A stretch of DNA of 64,000 bases from Xaviernesmea rhizosphaerae (lineage in GTDB: Bacteria > Pseudomonadota > Alphaproteobacteria > Rhizobiales > Rhizobiaceae). The translations under genes and the position numbers were made by a program. The notes under the pieces were generated by a model, which was given only the letters and a program-made list of their open reading frames with translations, was not told the DNA's origin and did not search any database. The first letter of the stretch is position 1; every line of letters starts with the position of its first letter. This document shows positions 53,116 to 61,236 of the stretch, one piece after another. Location of the stretch: assembly GCF_001938945.1 (NCBI RefSeq), contig NZ_MKIO01000039.1:237198-301197 (forward strand). Direction: 5' to 3'.

Positions 53116-53130
53116 TTAATTTGACGTTAA
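53116..53130. promoter_or_regulatory. perfect CtrA box
   Basis: TTAA TTTGACG TTAA, followed by CC: an exact match to TTAA-N7-TTAA(C), the CtrA consensus. It lies 119 bp upstream of the ATG of the DUF4167 gene, in promoter position. Confidence 0.55.
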
Positions 53131-53249
53131 CCCAGGCGACAAGGCTGTCTTGAAGGCAGATCGGTCGCGGCGCGTTCATGAACCACGGCCTTTGCCTTGG
53201 CCGCGACACGGCGCCCAGCAATCTCAAGAGAAATTCAGGTGAAGTGACG

Positions 53250-54035
53250 ATGAGGCCAGGACAGCAAAACAAGCGCGGCCGCGGGCGGAATAACAACAAT
53301 AACAATGGCAATAACGGGGGTGGAAACAACCACAACCGCAAGGGCTCGAATCCGTTGACGCGGACCTATGACAGCTCCGGCCCCGATGTGAAGATTCGCG
53401 GCACCGCGCAGCATATCGCCGAAAAATATGCGGCCCTTGCGCGCGATGCGCAGAGCGCCGGCGATCGGGTGATGGCCGAAAACTATCTTCAGCACGCTGA
53501 ACATTACAACCGCATCATTGCCGCCGCGCAGGCGCATCTGCAGGAGCGATTCCAGCGGGATGACCGCGTGAGCTATGACGACCGCGATTATGGCGATCGT
53601 GATACGATGGATGGTGACGATCTGGACGGCGGGGAAGACATCGCGCCCGCACCGGTTCAGGCGCCGGCCCCGGCGCCCGTTGCCCAGCAGCCGCGCGAAG
53701 TGCGCGAGCCGCGCGAACGCCGCGAACCCCGTCAGCCGCGCGTTCCCCGGGAGCCGCGCGAACCGCGTGTGGCAGCGCCTGCCGCCGTTGCGGCCGAAAT
53801 CCCCGACGAGCAGCCTGACGCCGTTTTTGACGGCACGGGTCCGCAGCCGGTGATCGAAGGCGTGCCTGTCGAAGTGGCGATGGAAGACGAAGCCGCTGCC
53901 GCAGCGCCCACCCGCGCCGCCTCGCGCCGCCGCGGCACCCCGCGCCCGCGCCGCACCCGCCGCTCCGATGCCGCCGAAGGTGGTTCTGGCGAAGGCGAAG
54001 GCAGCGCCGAGCCGGCTCTGGCCGTGACGGAATAA
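53250..54035 (+). CDS. DUF4167 protein, RGG-like and Arg/Pro-rich
   Basis: A 261-residue protein of a Rhizobiales family. The N-terminus is very basic and Asn/Gly-rich (RPGQQNKRGRGRNNNNNNG and GGGNNHNRKG), followed by the conserved core NPLTRTYDSSGPDVKIRGTAQHIAEKYAALARDAQSAGDRVMAENYLQHAEHYNRII; the C-terminal half is disordered with REPRERREP tandem motifs and a terminal Arg/Ser stretch. RNA binding has been suggested by composition. AGGTGAAGT precedes the ATG; the frame is open from 53178. Terminator at 54062 follows. Confidence 0.88.
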   Translation: MRPGQQNKRGRGRNNNNNNGNNGGGNNHNRKGSNPLTRTYDSSGPDVKIRGTAQHIAEKYAALARDAQSAGDRVMAENYLQHAEHYNRIIAAAQAHLQERFQRDDRVSYDDRDYGDRDTMDGDDLDGGEDIAPAPVQAPAPAPVAQQPREVREPRERREPRQPRVPREPREPRVAAPAAVAAEIPDEQPDAVFDGTGPQPVIEGVPVEVAMEDEAAAAAPTRAASRRRGTPRPRRTRRSDAAEGGSGEGEGSAEPALAVTE

Positions 54036-54061
54036 GCGTTTGAAGCAGATGGAACAGGAGG

Positions 54062-54089
54062 AAGGGCGGCGCTTGCGTCGCCCTTTTTC
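54062..54089 (+). terminator. terminator after the DUF4167 gene
   Basis: AAGGGCGGC and GTCGCCCTT arms with CTTG loop, then a run of T (54084-54088). One G-G mismatch in the stem. It begins 27 bp after the stop. Confidence 0.8.
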
Positions 54090-54114
54090 GTGCGGGGTTC
54101 AGGCTGGTGCTTTG

Positions 54115-54186
54115 GAGCATCGGACCGAAAAGTGGGAACCTTTGTGTCGTATCCTCTCGCCTATGATGTTCACTCCGATGCGCTAG
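54115..54186 (+). repeat. intergenic palindromic repeat, degenerate unit A (copy 3)
   Basis: GAGCATCGGACCGAAAAGTGGGAACC matches unit A exactly for 26 nt; the rest (TTTGTGTCGTATCC...) is unrelated until the closing CTCCGATGCGCTAG. The element thus keeps its outer arms but has lost the inner CGGTTTTCGG. It lies between DUF4167 and DUF429 genes, tandem rather than convergent. Confidence 0.7.
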
Positions 54187-54252
54187 GGTTTGCGGCGCAG
54201 GCCGTTCATCGAGCGATTGTGTGTCGCCGGCAGCAGCACTACGGGAGAAGCA

Positions 54253-55104
54253 ATGCGGATCATTGGCGTGGATTTCACCTCGGCACCCCGGCGCGCCAAG
54301 CCGATCACGGCGGCGGAGTGTCTGTTGCGCGGCGACAGCCTCTCCTTTTCGCAGATGCATCGCTGGACGGATTTTGCCGAATTCGAGGCGGCGCTGGCGG
54401 CACCCGGTCCCTGGGTGATGGGGCTCGACTTTCCTTTCGGCCAGTCGCGGCGCTTCATCGAGACGATCGGCTGGCCCCGGGATTGGGCGACCTATGTCGC
54501 CGCCATGGCGACGTTGTCGCGCAGCCAATTCCGGGAGATGCTCACCGCCTATCGCCTTCCCCGCGCCAGCGGCGACCGCGAGCACCAGCGCGGGATCGAC
54601 CGCCACACCGGCGGCATCAGCCCGCAGAAGCTGCATGGCGTGCCGGTGGCGCTGATGTTCTTCGAGGGCGCGCGCCGGCTGCTCGAAGCCGGCGTTCATC
54701 TGCCGCTTCTCAAGGATGGCGATCCCGAGCGCATTGCTCTCGAAGCCTATCCCGGTGTCTTGGCCCGCGCCTTGATCGGACGCCGCTCCTATAAGAACGA
54801 CACTCGAAGCAAGCAGACGCCGGCGCTGGCCGCGGCGCGCCGCGACCTTCTCGCATCGCTCACCGGCGCGGCCTTTGCGCAAGACCACGGGCTTGCGGTG
54901 GCGGCTCCGGTCTCGCTCGCCGAGGACGCGACCGGCGACGAGCTCGATGCGCTGCTCTGCGCCGTCCAGGCGGCCTGGGCGTTTCAGCGCCAGGCGTCGA
55001 ATTACGGGTTTCCCGCGGAGGCCGACCCTTTGGAAGGATGGATCTGCGGGCCGCATTGCGCCGCGTCCGGTGTCCCACTCGGCGCCCCTCCCGGCGCTTG
55101 CTGA
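54253..55104 (+). CDS. DUF429 family protein (RNase H-like fold)
   Basis: A 283-residue protein. The start IIGVDFTSAPRRAKPITAAE and VMGLDFPFGQSR carry the acidic residues of the predicted RNase H-like nuclease fold of DUF429; IDRHTGGISPQKLHG and EAYPGVLARALIG are also typical. The gene has GGGAGAAG before the ATG. No partner genes are present and biochemical activity is unproven. The 3' end leads into the clpB promoter region. Confidence 0.8.
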   Translation: MRIIGVDFTSAPRRAKPITAAECLLRGDSLSFSQMHRWTDFAEFEAALAAPGPWVMGLDFPFGQSRRFIETIGWPRDWATYVAAMATLSRSQFREMLTAYRLPRASGDREHQRGIDRHTGGISPQKLHGVPVALMFFEGARRLLEAGVHLPLLKDGDPERIALEAYPGVLARALIGRRSYKNDTRSKQTPALAAARRDLLASLTGAAFAQDHGLAVAAPVSLAEDATGDELDALLCAVQAAWAFQRQASNYGFPAEADPLEGWICGPHCAASGVPLGAPPGAC

Positions 55105-55130
55105 AATTCCTCAAGCTGCCGCCAAGCCAC

Positions 55131-55161
55131 CTCTTTAATTCCGTTTTTCCGCCTCCCATAT
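55131..55161 (+). promoter_or_regulatory. candidate RpoH (sigma32) promoter of clpB
   Basis: CTCTTTAA (55131-55138) and CCATAT (55156-55161) at 17-bp spacing. Compared with the rhizobial RpoH consensus CNCTTGAA and CCATNT, one base differs. The site lies about 147 bp upstream of clpB, whose homologues are RpoH targets. Prediction by eye only. Confidence 0.45.
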
Positions 55162-55307
55162 CCGGTTCACCACCAGTTGATCAGGCACTCATTTGATTGA
55201 GCGCAAAGACCTGATGCTGGAACCATGACAGGCTCGCCGCGTGAGGGAGCCTGATCCCAACCGTCGGACCGCGCCGCCAGGGCGGGCCGATTAGAAGGAG
55301 ACAGACG

Positions 55308-57914
55308 ATGGATATCGAAAAATATTCCGAGCGCGTGCGGGGCTTCCTGCAATCGGCGCAGACCTATGCGCTGGCGCAGGGTCATCCGCAATTCGTGCCC
55401 GAACATGTGCTGAAGGTGCTGCTCGATGACGACCAGGGCATGGCGTCCTCGCTGATCGAGCGCGCCGGCGGCCGGGTGCGCGATGCCAAGGTGGCCAATG
55501 ATGCCGCCTTGGCCAAGCTGCCCAAGGTGTCCGGCGGCAATGGCGGCATTTCCCTGTCCGGCCCGCTGGCCAAGGTCTTCACGACAGCCGAAGAGGCTGC
55601 CAAAAAGGCCGGCGACAGCTTCGTCACCGTCGAGCGTCTGCTTCTGGCGATGGCAATCGAAAGCTCTGCCGCCACGGCGCAGATCCTGAGCAAGGCCGGC
55701 GTCACCCCCGCCGGGCTGAACCAGGCGATCAACGAGCTGCGCAAGGGCCGCACCGCCGACAGCGCCAATGCCGAGGCCGGTTTCGACGCGCTGAAGAAGT
55801 TCGCCCGCGACCTGACGGCCGATGCCCGCGAGGGCAAGCTCGACCCCGTGATTGGCCGCGACGACGAGATCCGTCGCACGATCCAGGTCTTGTCGCGCCG
55901 CACCAAGAACAATCCGGTCCTGATCGGTGAGCCCGGCGTCGGCAAGACGGCGATCGCCGAAGGTCTGGCGCTGCGCATCGTCAATGGCGACGTGCCGGAA
56001 AGCCTGAAGGACAAGCGGCTGATGGCGCTCGATATGGGCGCGCTGATTGCCGGTGCGAAGTTCCGCGGCGAGTTCGAGGAACGGCTGAAGGCGGTTCTGT
56101 CCGAGGTGCAGGCCGAGGCCGGCGAGATCATCCTGTTCATCGACGAGATGCACACGCTGGTCGGCGCGGGCAAGGCCGACGGCGCCATGGATGCCTCGAA
56201 CCTCCTGAAGCCGGCGCTGGCGCGCGGCGAGCTGCATTGCGTCGGCGCCACGACGCTTGACGAATATCGCAAGCATGTCGAGAAGGATGCCGCGCTGGCC
56301 CGTCGCTTCCAGCCCGTCATGGTCGAGGAGCCGACGGTAGAGGATACGATCTCCATCCTGCGCGGGCTCAAGGAGAAGTACGAGCAGCATCACAAGGTGC
56401 GGATTTCTGACTCCGCGCTTGTTGCTGCCGCCACGCTCTCCAACCGCTACATCACCGACCGGTTCCTGCCGGACAAGGCGATCGACCTGATGGACGAAGC
56501 GGCCTCGCGCCTGCGCATGCAGGTCGATTCCAAGCCGGAGGAGCTCGACGAGCTCGACCGGCGCATCATCCAGCTCAAGATCGAGCGCGAGGCCCTGAAG
56601 AAGGAGACCGACCGCTCGTCGCGCGACCGGCTGGAAAAGCTGGAGCGTGATCTGACGGAGCTGCAGGAACAGGCCGATGCGCTCACCGCGCGCTGGCAGG
56701 CGGAAAAGTCCAAGCTGGGCCTGGCCGCCGACCTGAAGAAGCGGCTGGACGAAGCGCGCAACGAACTGGCGATCGCCCAGCGCAAGGGCGAATTCCAGCG
56801 GGCGGGCGAGCTGGCCTATGGCGAGATCCCGAGGCTGGAAAAGGAGCTGGCGGACGCGGAAGGGCAGGACGGCGCGACGGCGAACCCGATGGTGCAGGAG
56901 GTGGTCACCCCCGACAACATCGCTCATGTCGTCTCGCGCTGGACCGGCGTACCCGTGGACAAGATGCTCGAAGGCGAGCGTGACAAGCTGTTGCGTATGG
57001 AAGACGACCTCGCCAAGTGGGTGGTCGGTCAGGGCGATGCGGTGCAGGCCGTTTCGCGCGCTGTGCGCCGCTCGCGCGCGGGGCTTCAGGATCCGAACCG
57101 GCCGATCGGCTCGTTCATCTTCCTCGGGCCCACCGGCGTCGGCAAGACGGAACTGACCAAGGCGCTCGCCCGCTTCCTCTTCGACGACGAGACGGCGATG
57201 GTGCGCATGGACATGTCGGAATATATGGAGAAGCACTCCGTTGCCCGGCTGATCGGCGCTCCTCCCGGCTATGTCGGCTATGAGGAAGGCGGCGCGCTGA
57301 CCGAGGCGGTCCGCCGCCGGCCCTATCAGGTGATCCTGTTCGATGAGATCGAAAAGGCGCATCCTGACGTCTTCAACGTCCTGCTGCAGGTGCTCGACGA
57401 CGGGCGTCTGACGGACGGGCAGGGCCGCACGGTCGACTTCCGCAACACGATGATCATTATGACCTCCAATCTCGGGGCAGAATATCTGACGTCTCTCGGT
57501 GAAAACCAGGATGTCGACAGCGTCCGCGATCAGGTCATGGATGTGGTGAAGGCGGCCTTCCGGCCGGAATTCCTCAACCGCGTCGACGAGATCATCCTGT
57601 TCCATCGGCTGCGCCGCAGCGAGATGGGCGCGATTGTCGACATCCAGCTCGCCCGGCTGCGCCAGCTTCTGGCCGACCGCAAGATTACGCTGGAGCTCGA
57701 CTCCGACGCCACGACCTGGCTGGCCGAGCGCGGCTACGACCCGGTCTATGGCGCGCGTCCCTTGAAGCGGGCGATCCAGAAGTTCGTTCAGGATCCCATG
57801 GCCGAGAAGATCCTGTCCGGCGACATTCCGGATGGCGCCCATGTCAAGGTCACCTCCGGCTCCGACCGGCTTCTGTTCCGCACCAGCGGGGCAGGGGAGA
57901 AGGTGGCAGCGTAA
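55308..57914 (+). CDS. clpB: ATP-dependent disaggregase ClpB
   Basis: An 868-residue Hsp100 that, with DnaK, dissolves protein aggregates. N-domain (1-150), NBD1 with Walker A GEPGVGKTA (about 207), a coiled-coil M domain (about 410-525, rich in Glu/Lys/Arg) and NBD2 with GPTGVGKTE (about 607) are all present; the aromatic pore loops YIGAKFRGE-like AGAKFRGEFEE and GYVGYEEGG are visible. Ribosome binding site GAAGGAGA precedes the ATG. Two hairpins follow the stop. Confidence 0.97.
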   Translation: MDIEKYSERVRGFLQSAQTYALAQGHPQFVPEHVLKVLLDDDQGMASSLIERAGGRVRDAKVANDAALAKLPKVSGGNGGISLSGPLAKVFTTAEEAAKKAGDSFVTVERLLLAMAIESSAATAQILSKAGVTPAGLNQAINELRKGRTADSANAEAGFDALKKFARDLTADAREGKLDPVIGRDDEIRRTIQVLSRRTKNNPVLIGEPGVGKTAIAEGLALRIVNGDVPESLKDKRLMALDMGALIAGAKFRGEFEERLKAVLSEVQAEAGEIILFIDEMHTLVGAGKADGAMDASNLLKPALARGELHCVGATTLDEYRKHVEKDAALARRFQPVMVEEPTVEDTISILRGLKEKYEQHHKVRISDSALVAAATLSNRYITDRFLPDKAIDLMDEAASRLRMQVDSKPEELDELDRRIIQLKIEREALKKETDRSSRDRLEKLERDLTELQEQADALTARWQAEKSKLGLAADLKKRLDEARNELAIAQRKGEFQRAGELAYGEIPRLEKELADAEGQDGATANPMVQEVVTPDNIAHVVSRWTGVPVDKMLEGERDKLLRMEDDLAKWVVGQGDAVQAVSRAVRRSRAGLQDPNRPIGSFIFLGPTGVGKTELTKALARFLFDDETAMVRMDMSEYMEKHSVARLIGAPPGYVGYEEGGALTEAVRRRPYQVILFDEIEKAHPDVFNVLLQVLDDGRLTDGQGRTVDFRNTMIIMTSNLGAEYLTSLGENQDVDSVRDQVMDVVKAAFRPEFLNRVDEIILFHRLRRSEMGAIVDIQLARLRQLLADRKITLELDSDATTWLAERGYDPVYGARPLKRAIQKFVQDPMAEKILSGDIPDGAHVKVTSGSDRLLFRTSGAGEKVAA

Positions 57915-57921
57915 CGCGCCC

Positions 57922-57952
57922 GAGCATCGGACGGTTCTTCCGTCCGATGCTC
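57922..57952. terminator. 13-bp perfect hairpin sharing the repeat core (after clpB)
   Basis: GAGCATCGGACGG (57922-57934) and CCGTCCGATGCTC (57940-57952) pair perfectly around TTCTT. The first 11 bases are identical to the opening of the intergenic repeat unit A. No T-run follows, but it sits 8 bp past the clpB stop at a convergent junction. Confidence 0.65.
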
Positions 57953-57993
57953 CAAGTGCGCAAAAGCTGCATGCGGTTCTGAGACTTGAAGAG

Positions 57994-58023
57994 GGCCACG
58001 GGCGAAAGCCCGTGGCCTTTCTT
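57994..58023 (+). terminator. Rho-independent terminator of clpB
   Basis: GGCCACGGGC, GAAA tetraloop, GCCCGTGGCC, then TTTCTTG. A perfect 10-bp stem 80 bp past the clpB stop. Read the other way it could also end the SGNH hydrolase transcript. Confidence 0.85.
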
Positions 58024-58058
58024 GTCCCTGCTGCCTCCTGCAATGCTGTCGGGAATTC

Positions 58059-59003
58059 TTATTGCTGCTCTGTCGAGCTCGCCGTCAGCGCAGCGACAGC
58101 ATGGCTGGCAAATGTCGGACGCAGCTTGGCATCGAGCGCATCGGCAAACTTCTGCGCGATTTTTTTAAAGCCCTTCGGCGTGGGGTGAAGCTCGTTTGCC
58201 CATTCTTCTGCGTCGAGCGTTCCTTGCGTATCGACCAGATGGAATTTGTTCTTCGGGTTCGCTTCCAGACCCTTCAGCATGGTGCGGAACTCCGTCAAGG
58301 CCTCATGGACAATCGCTGTGCCCTTGCCGACAGACCAGTTGCAGTAGTCGAGCGACGGCTTCAGCCAGGGGCCGACGCATAAGGGGTGCTTTCCGTTCGG
58401 GATCGGGAAATCATAGCAATGGCCGAAAACCGGGACACCCGGCGCAACACGATCCCGGATCGCGAATAGGTTGAGATAGCAGGCTTCGACCATGCCAAGG
58501 GCCCGGGAGAAGCGCGTGGTGTTCAGGCCTGCGGCCTTGCCGTCATTGAAATCGAGGAAGATGCAGAAGGATTCGCCGGCGATGTCGTTGCCGCCCGCCG
58601 AAAACAGGATGGCGTCCGGCTTCCCGTGAAACCAGTTGGACTTGTCCTGCAATTGCGCGATCAGGGCGGATTGTCGCGTGAGGGACATCTCGCCAACGGC
58701 GGTGCTGCCTGCGACCGCAAGATTGAGGACCGTCGGCGGCATGGCGCCGATATTGCGCAGGTGCGCGATGACGTCGGTGTCGCCAAGCAGCGGCCCGTTG
58801 CCGACGAGCGGATAGTCGAACCAGGAGTCGCCCTCCGCGAGCAGAACGAGCGGCCTGTTGCCAAGCGGGGCCGCCAGCGTGCGCACGCCCTCCTGCGCAG
58901 ACTGCAGCCTTGCAATGTTCTTGCGATGCACGCTGACGCGCTCGCTGAGTTCCTGAGCGATGGCTTTCCGAAGCTTTTCCTGAAGAACGAGTTGTTCACC
59001 CAT
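58059..59003 (-). CDS. SGNH/GDSL hydrolase family protein
   Basis: A 314-residue hydrolase. Block I is LAEGDSWFDYP with Ser at residue 60, block III is FSAGGNDIAG (N139), and block V is NELHPTPKG (His at 273), with Asn where many relatives have Asp. The first 45 residues form a charged helix (EKLRKAIAQELSERVSVHRKNIARL) and no signal peptide is seen, so the protein is probably cytoplasmic or exported in another way. Substrate unknown (ester or acyl group). It stands alone, with an AT-rich upstream region (59090-59160), and converges with clpB; probably accessory. Confidence 0.75.
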   Translation of the reverse strand: MGEQLVLQEKLRKAIAQELSERVSVHRKNIARLQSAQEGVRTLAAPLGNRPLVLLAEGDSWFDYPLVGNGPLLGDTDVIAHLRNIGAMPPTVLNLAVAGSTAVGEMSLTRQSALIAQLQDKSNWFHGKPDAILFSAGGNDIAGESFCIFLDFNDGKAAGLNTTRFSRALGMVEACYLNLFAIRDRVAPGVPVFGHCYDFPIPNGKHPLCVGPWLKPSLDYCNWSVGKGTAIVHEALTEFRTMLKGLEANPKNKFHLVDTQGTLDAEEWANELHPTPKGFKKIAQKFADALDAKLRPTFASHAVAALTASSTEQQ

Positions 59004-59342
59004 ACGTCTTGCTCCCTTGTGCGCAAGGTCCTGTGGCAGCAGGCCTTGGCGCTCTACCGTCCCTACGCTTATTCGCGAGACAGAGGGAGTATTAGCTATG
59101 AGGCTTATAACTTAAAGTCGCTAAAGTTTTAACTGCACGCTTTCGTAGAAACATGTCATGTCGCGGTGGGAGGCCATCGCGCGGCACCTCGTCGCGCTTG
59201 GGATCCGGCGGCGCGCCCGGTCGCACGCCGCCTTGATAGCTCGTCCAGGGAAGCCCCGAACCCGACCATGTCGGGTGAAGAGGATCAGCTTGAAAATGAT
59301 GCGCAGGCCGACACTCTCCGAACCGATGGTGCAGCCTTCCGT

Positions 59343-60941
59343 TCAAAACACCTGCCGCAACCCGACATAGAGCACGAAGGCAATCGCGATCGAGGCCGGC
59401 AGGGTCAGAACCCAGGCGAGCAGCAGGTTACGCACGGTCTGACCCTGCAGGCCGGAACCATTGGCGGCCATGGTGCCGGCCACGCCCGAAGAGAGCACAT
59501 GGGTGGTCGAGACGGGCAGGCCGAAATGGTCGGCCGCGCCGATCGTGGCCATGGCCACCATTTCAGCCGCCGCGCCTTGGCCATAGGTCAGATGCGTCTT
59601 GCCGATCTTTTCGCCGACGGTCAGCACGATGCGCCGCCAGCCGATCATCGTGCCCAGCCCGAGTGCCAGCGCCACGGCGACCTTGACCCAGTCCGGAATG
59701 AACTTGGTCGCGTTGTCGACGGCCGCATGGTAGGCCTTGACCGCCGCGAGATCCGCATCCTGCATCGGCAGGAGCTTCTTCTTGTCGATCAGCTTGAGCG
59801 CCTCGCCGATCAGATAGATGTCGTTGCGGATATTGCTCACCAGCGTATCGGGAATGGCTTCCAGCGTGGGGAAGCGCGCGATCTCGGCGCTGCTCGTGTG
59901 AATATAGCGCTGCAGCGCCAGCGTCGTCGTGTCGTTCCATTCCTTGTTCTTCACGGCGCTGGCAACCGCCGCTTTCGCATCCGCGACCTCGACCCCGGGC
60001 TTCACATAATTGCCGAGCGCCGTTTCGACGCCGGTGGAGGCGGCCAGATAGGACTGGAGATAGTGCGGATCCGGCGTGCGGTTCAGCGCGAAGGCGGTGG
60101 GCACCAGGCCGATCAGGATCAGCATGATCAGACCCATGCCCTTCTGCCCGTCATTCGAGCCGTGGGCGAAGCTGACGCCGGTGCAGGTGAAAATCAGAAT
60201 GGCGCGGATCCACAAGGGCGGCGGCGCGGCGGTCTTCGGCTCCTGATAGAGCGTCTTGTTGCGGATCACCATCTTCATCACCACGAGAAGAAGCGCGGCG
60301 CAGCCGAAGCCGACCAGGGGTGACAGAAGCAGCGACAGGCCGATATTGGTGGCCTGCGACCAGTCGACACCGCTGGTGGCCGTCCCCGTCGGCGCCATGA
60401 ACTGGTTGGCGAGGCCGACGCCGATGATCGCGCCGATCAGCGTGTGGGAGCTGGAGGCCGGCAGGCCGAGATACCAGGTGCCGAGATTCCAGATGATCGC
60501 CGCACACAGCAGCGCGAAGACCATGGCGAGCCCGGCCCCGGAATTGACCTGCAGGATCAGCTCGACCGGCAGCAGCGAGATGATGCCGAAGGCAACGGCG
60601 CCGCTGGAGGTGAGCACGCCGAGAAAGTTGAAGAAGCCCGACCAGACGACCGCGATCTCCGCCGGCAGCGAGCGCGTATAGATCACCGTTGCCACCGCAT
60701 TGGCGGTGTCGTGGAAGCCGTTGACGAATTCGAAGCCGAGCGCGATGAACAGCGCCAGACCGAGCATGACCCAGGGCACGGTGCGCGCCGAGGCGAGATC
60801 CTGTCCGAGCGCATAGGCGACATAGCCCAGCCCGCCCAGGACCAGGATCACGATGACAGGCAGGATGAAGCGGCCGGCGGCGCCGGCGTCCAGAGGATGC
60901 GCCACTCTGTCTCGAGAGGCGGCCGAAGCTGTCTTATGCAT
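59343..60941 (-). CDS. pit: low-affinity inorganic phosphate transporter (PiT family)
   Basis: A 532-residue polytopic membrane protein with about ten spans. The PiT repeats are present: FVNGFHDTANAVATVIYTRSL in the N-half and SFAHGSNDGQKGMGLIMLI in the C-half, each with the GxNDxxN-type phosphate/metal motif. A long cytoplasmic loop (about 300-410) is between them. The ATG at 60941 follows GGAG; a GTG at 60956 is an alternative. It transports metal-phosphate complexes with H+. No phoU-like gene is adjacent. Confidence 0.93.
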   Translation of the reverse strand: MHKTASAASRDRVAHPLDAGAAGRFILPVIVILVLGGLGYVAYALGQDLASARTVPWVMLGLALFIALGFEFVNGFHDTANAVATVIYTRSLPAEIAVVWSGFFNFLGVLTSSGAVAFGIISLLPVELILQVNSGAGLAMVFALLCAAIIWNLGTWYLGLPASSSHTLIGAIIGVGLANQFMAPTGTATSGVDWSQATNIGLSLLLSPLVGFGCAALLLVVMKMVIRNKTLYQEPKTAAPPPLWIRAILIFTCTGVSFAHGSNDGQKGMGLIMLILIGLVPTAFALNRTPDPHYLQSYLAASTGVETALGNYVKPGVEVADAKAAVASAVKNKEWNDTTTLALQRYIHTSSAEIARFPTLEAIPDTLVSNIRNDIYLIGEALKLIDKKKLLPMQDADLAAVKAYHAAVDNATKFIPDWVKVAVALALGLGTMIGWRRIVLTVGEKIGKTHLTYGQGAAAEMVAMATIGAADHFGLPVSTTHVLSSGVAGTMAANGSGLQGQTVRNLLLAWVLTLPASIAIAFVLYVGLRQVF

Positions 60942-61236
60942 GTTGATATGCTCCACGCGCGGCGGGTTTGCTGAGCAGCTATTGGTTCGCGCGTCGGATC
61001 GCTCAGCCCAGGCCCGGCAGATGCGCAGGGGTTGGACGGTCGCAGGTCCAAAACGCGGCCGTGAACGCTGCGGGGCCGCCGATCAACAAGTTGTGTAGGC
61101 TCCGCATGTTGCAGCCGCGTGACAGTTAATTCTGTCTGAATTTACGCGTGTTTTCCTCGGAAGGAGGGGCCAGAGGAGTGCGTGGCCGGTCCTTGTGCCC
61201 GGGCGGCGCATGCCCTGTCGCAGCGGACCCGGCGCA

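Larger units (their letters stand above)
52870..53249 (+). other. 380-bp prmC-DUF4167 gap with terminator and CtrA box
   Basis: It contains the terminator at 52929-52947 and a perfect CtrA box at 53116-53130. No reading frame is convincing. Confidence 0.6.

Noticed and set aside
55167..58043. 958-aa open frame on the minus strand
   Set aside because: Antisense shadow of clpB; it only mirrors the codon bias of clpB.
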